In this document: piece by piece, positions 4,595 to 5,069 of the stretch | Layout: each line of letters begins with the position of its first letter | Numbering within the stretch: the stretch's first letter is position 1 | Notes under the pieces: model-generated | What the model was told of the DNA's origin: nothing | Databases searched by the model: none | The model's input: the letters and a program-made list of their open reading frames with translations, nothing else | Assembly: GCA_021846485.1 (NCBI GenBank) | Contig: JAJZWW010000264.1 | Span: 1-5,069, forward strand | Source: Actinomycetes bacterium | GTDB taxonomy: Bacteria > Actinomycetota > Acidimicrobiia > Acidimicrobiales > Palsa-688 | Reading direction: 5' to 3' | Length of the DNA: 5,069 bases | Program-made: the position numbers and the translations under genes

Positions 4595-5069
4595 CACCTG
4601 GCCCGGTAGGTGGCCCGGGCGCCGGCGGCGTCCTTGTTGAGCCGCTTGGAGAGGTGCAAGCCCTCGAGCACGAACTCGGCGGCCGCGGCGAGGGCCGCCG
4701 GCGACTCGCTCCCGGCCAGGCGCGCCACCGCGGGGCGCAGCTCCGGCAGCTGGCCGAGGACCTCGACCAGCTGCGACGACGAGAGGTCGTCGCCGGCGTG
4801 CACGACCGCTCCGCCGTCGAAGGCGGCGATCGCCTCCCGGAGGCTGTCCATCGGCACCCTGGCCCGGAAAACGGTGAGCACCGCCTGGGAGAGCATCCGC
4901 TGCACCACCGCGCCGTCCCGGCCCTCGTCCATCGACTCGAGCTCGACCTTTCCGGCGGTGGAGGCGGCGAGCGACGGGAGGTCGCTGACCCGGGGCACCG
5001 CCTCCGGCTCGCCGAGGCGCAGGGCGCGCCGGGCGGCGCTGGCCGCGAGGGTCTCGTAGTTGGCCACCG
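4594..5069 (-). CDS. AAA+ ATPase of the magnesium chelatase ChlI / MoxR type, C-terminal part only
   Basis: The frame is open to the right edge of the window, so only the last 158 or so codons are present; the Walker A and B motifs would lie outside. The visible part starts VANYETLAASAARRALRLGE, continues VPRVSDLPSLAAST-GKVELE, and ends with EFVLEGLHLSKRLNKD, which I recognise as the C-terminal lid and tail of actinobacterial proteins annotated as magnesium chelatase or sigma-54-interacting regulator (Rv0958-like). The GTG at 5067 is an internal valine, not the start. Such ATPases act with the VWA protein encoded just downstream, probably as an ATP-driven remodelling or metal-insertion complex of unknown substrate. 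The TGA stop overlaps the palindromic element. Family assignment rests on the tail alone plus its VWA neighbour. Confidence 0.75.
   Translation of the reverse strand, partial: VANYETLAASAARRALRLGEPEAVPRVSDLPSLAASTAGKVELESMDEGRDGAVVQRMLSQAVLTVFRARVPMDSLREAIAAFDGGAVVHAGDDLSSSQLVEVLGQLPELRPAVARLAGSESPAALAAAAEFVLEGLHLSKRLNKDAAGARATYRAR

Noticed and set aside
2334..4640. Long plus-strand open frame (768 codons) opposite the VWA gene
   Set aside because: It is antisense to a gene with a complete MIDAS motif, has repetitive low-complexity composition without recognisable domains, and is an expected by-product of high GC codon use.

Overview
This is a GC-rich (roughly 70 %), gene-dense chromosomal window from a high-GC Gram-positive bacterium. 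Two WhiB-family proteins, a family restricted to Actinomycetota and their phages, fix the phylum. The style of the TatA, WhiB and VWA proteins suggests an acidimicrobial or related environmental lineage; that finer placement is inference.

Layout: a small WhiB-like gene (+, about 148-396) is followed by a 229-bp gap holding a 103-bp palindromic element and a strong hairpin. Then come tatA (-, 626-964) and, divergently, a glutamate formimidoyltransferase gene (+, 1051-1923) that seems to use a CTG start codon. Convergent to it is a second WhiB gene of the WhiB/WhiB2 (WhmD) type (-, 1979-2284). Upstream on the same strand are a 668-residue VWA-domain protein (-, 2415-4421) and the 3' end of a ChlI/MoxR-like AAA+ ATPase (-, 4594 to beyond the window edge). 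The ATPase and VWA proteins form an AAA+/VWA pair of the magnesium-chelatase-like kind, resembling the mycobacterial Rv0958/Rv0959 pair. They are probably one operon, and whiB2 could be its distal gene, although a 130-bp gap allows it its own promoter.

The most unusual feature is non-coding. The 103-bp sequence at 396-498 recurs at 4492-4594 in inverted orientation with only two mismatches. Each copy has a perfect 19-bp inverted repeat around a 43-nt centre, plus a weaker outer stem, so the whole unit can fold as one long hairpin. Both copies start on the last base of a stop codon (TAA of whiB-like 1, TGA of the ATPase gene) and run the same way relative to that upstream gene. This looks like a dispersed REPIN- or MITE-like element, or a multicopy 3'-end RNA structure, that settles directly behind stop codons. 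One copy now sits inside the AAA+/VWA operon.

Other hairpins sit at or over gene 3' ends (520-545, 601-644, 1861-1893, 2394-2416). None has a U-tract, so their role as terminators is uncertain. No rRNA, tRNA, CRISPR array or transposase gene was seen.
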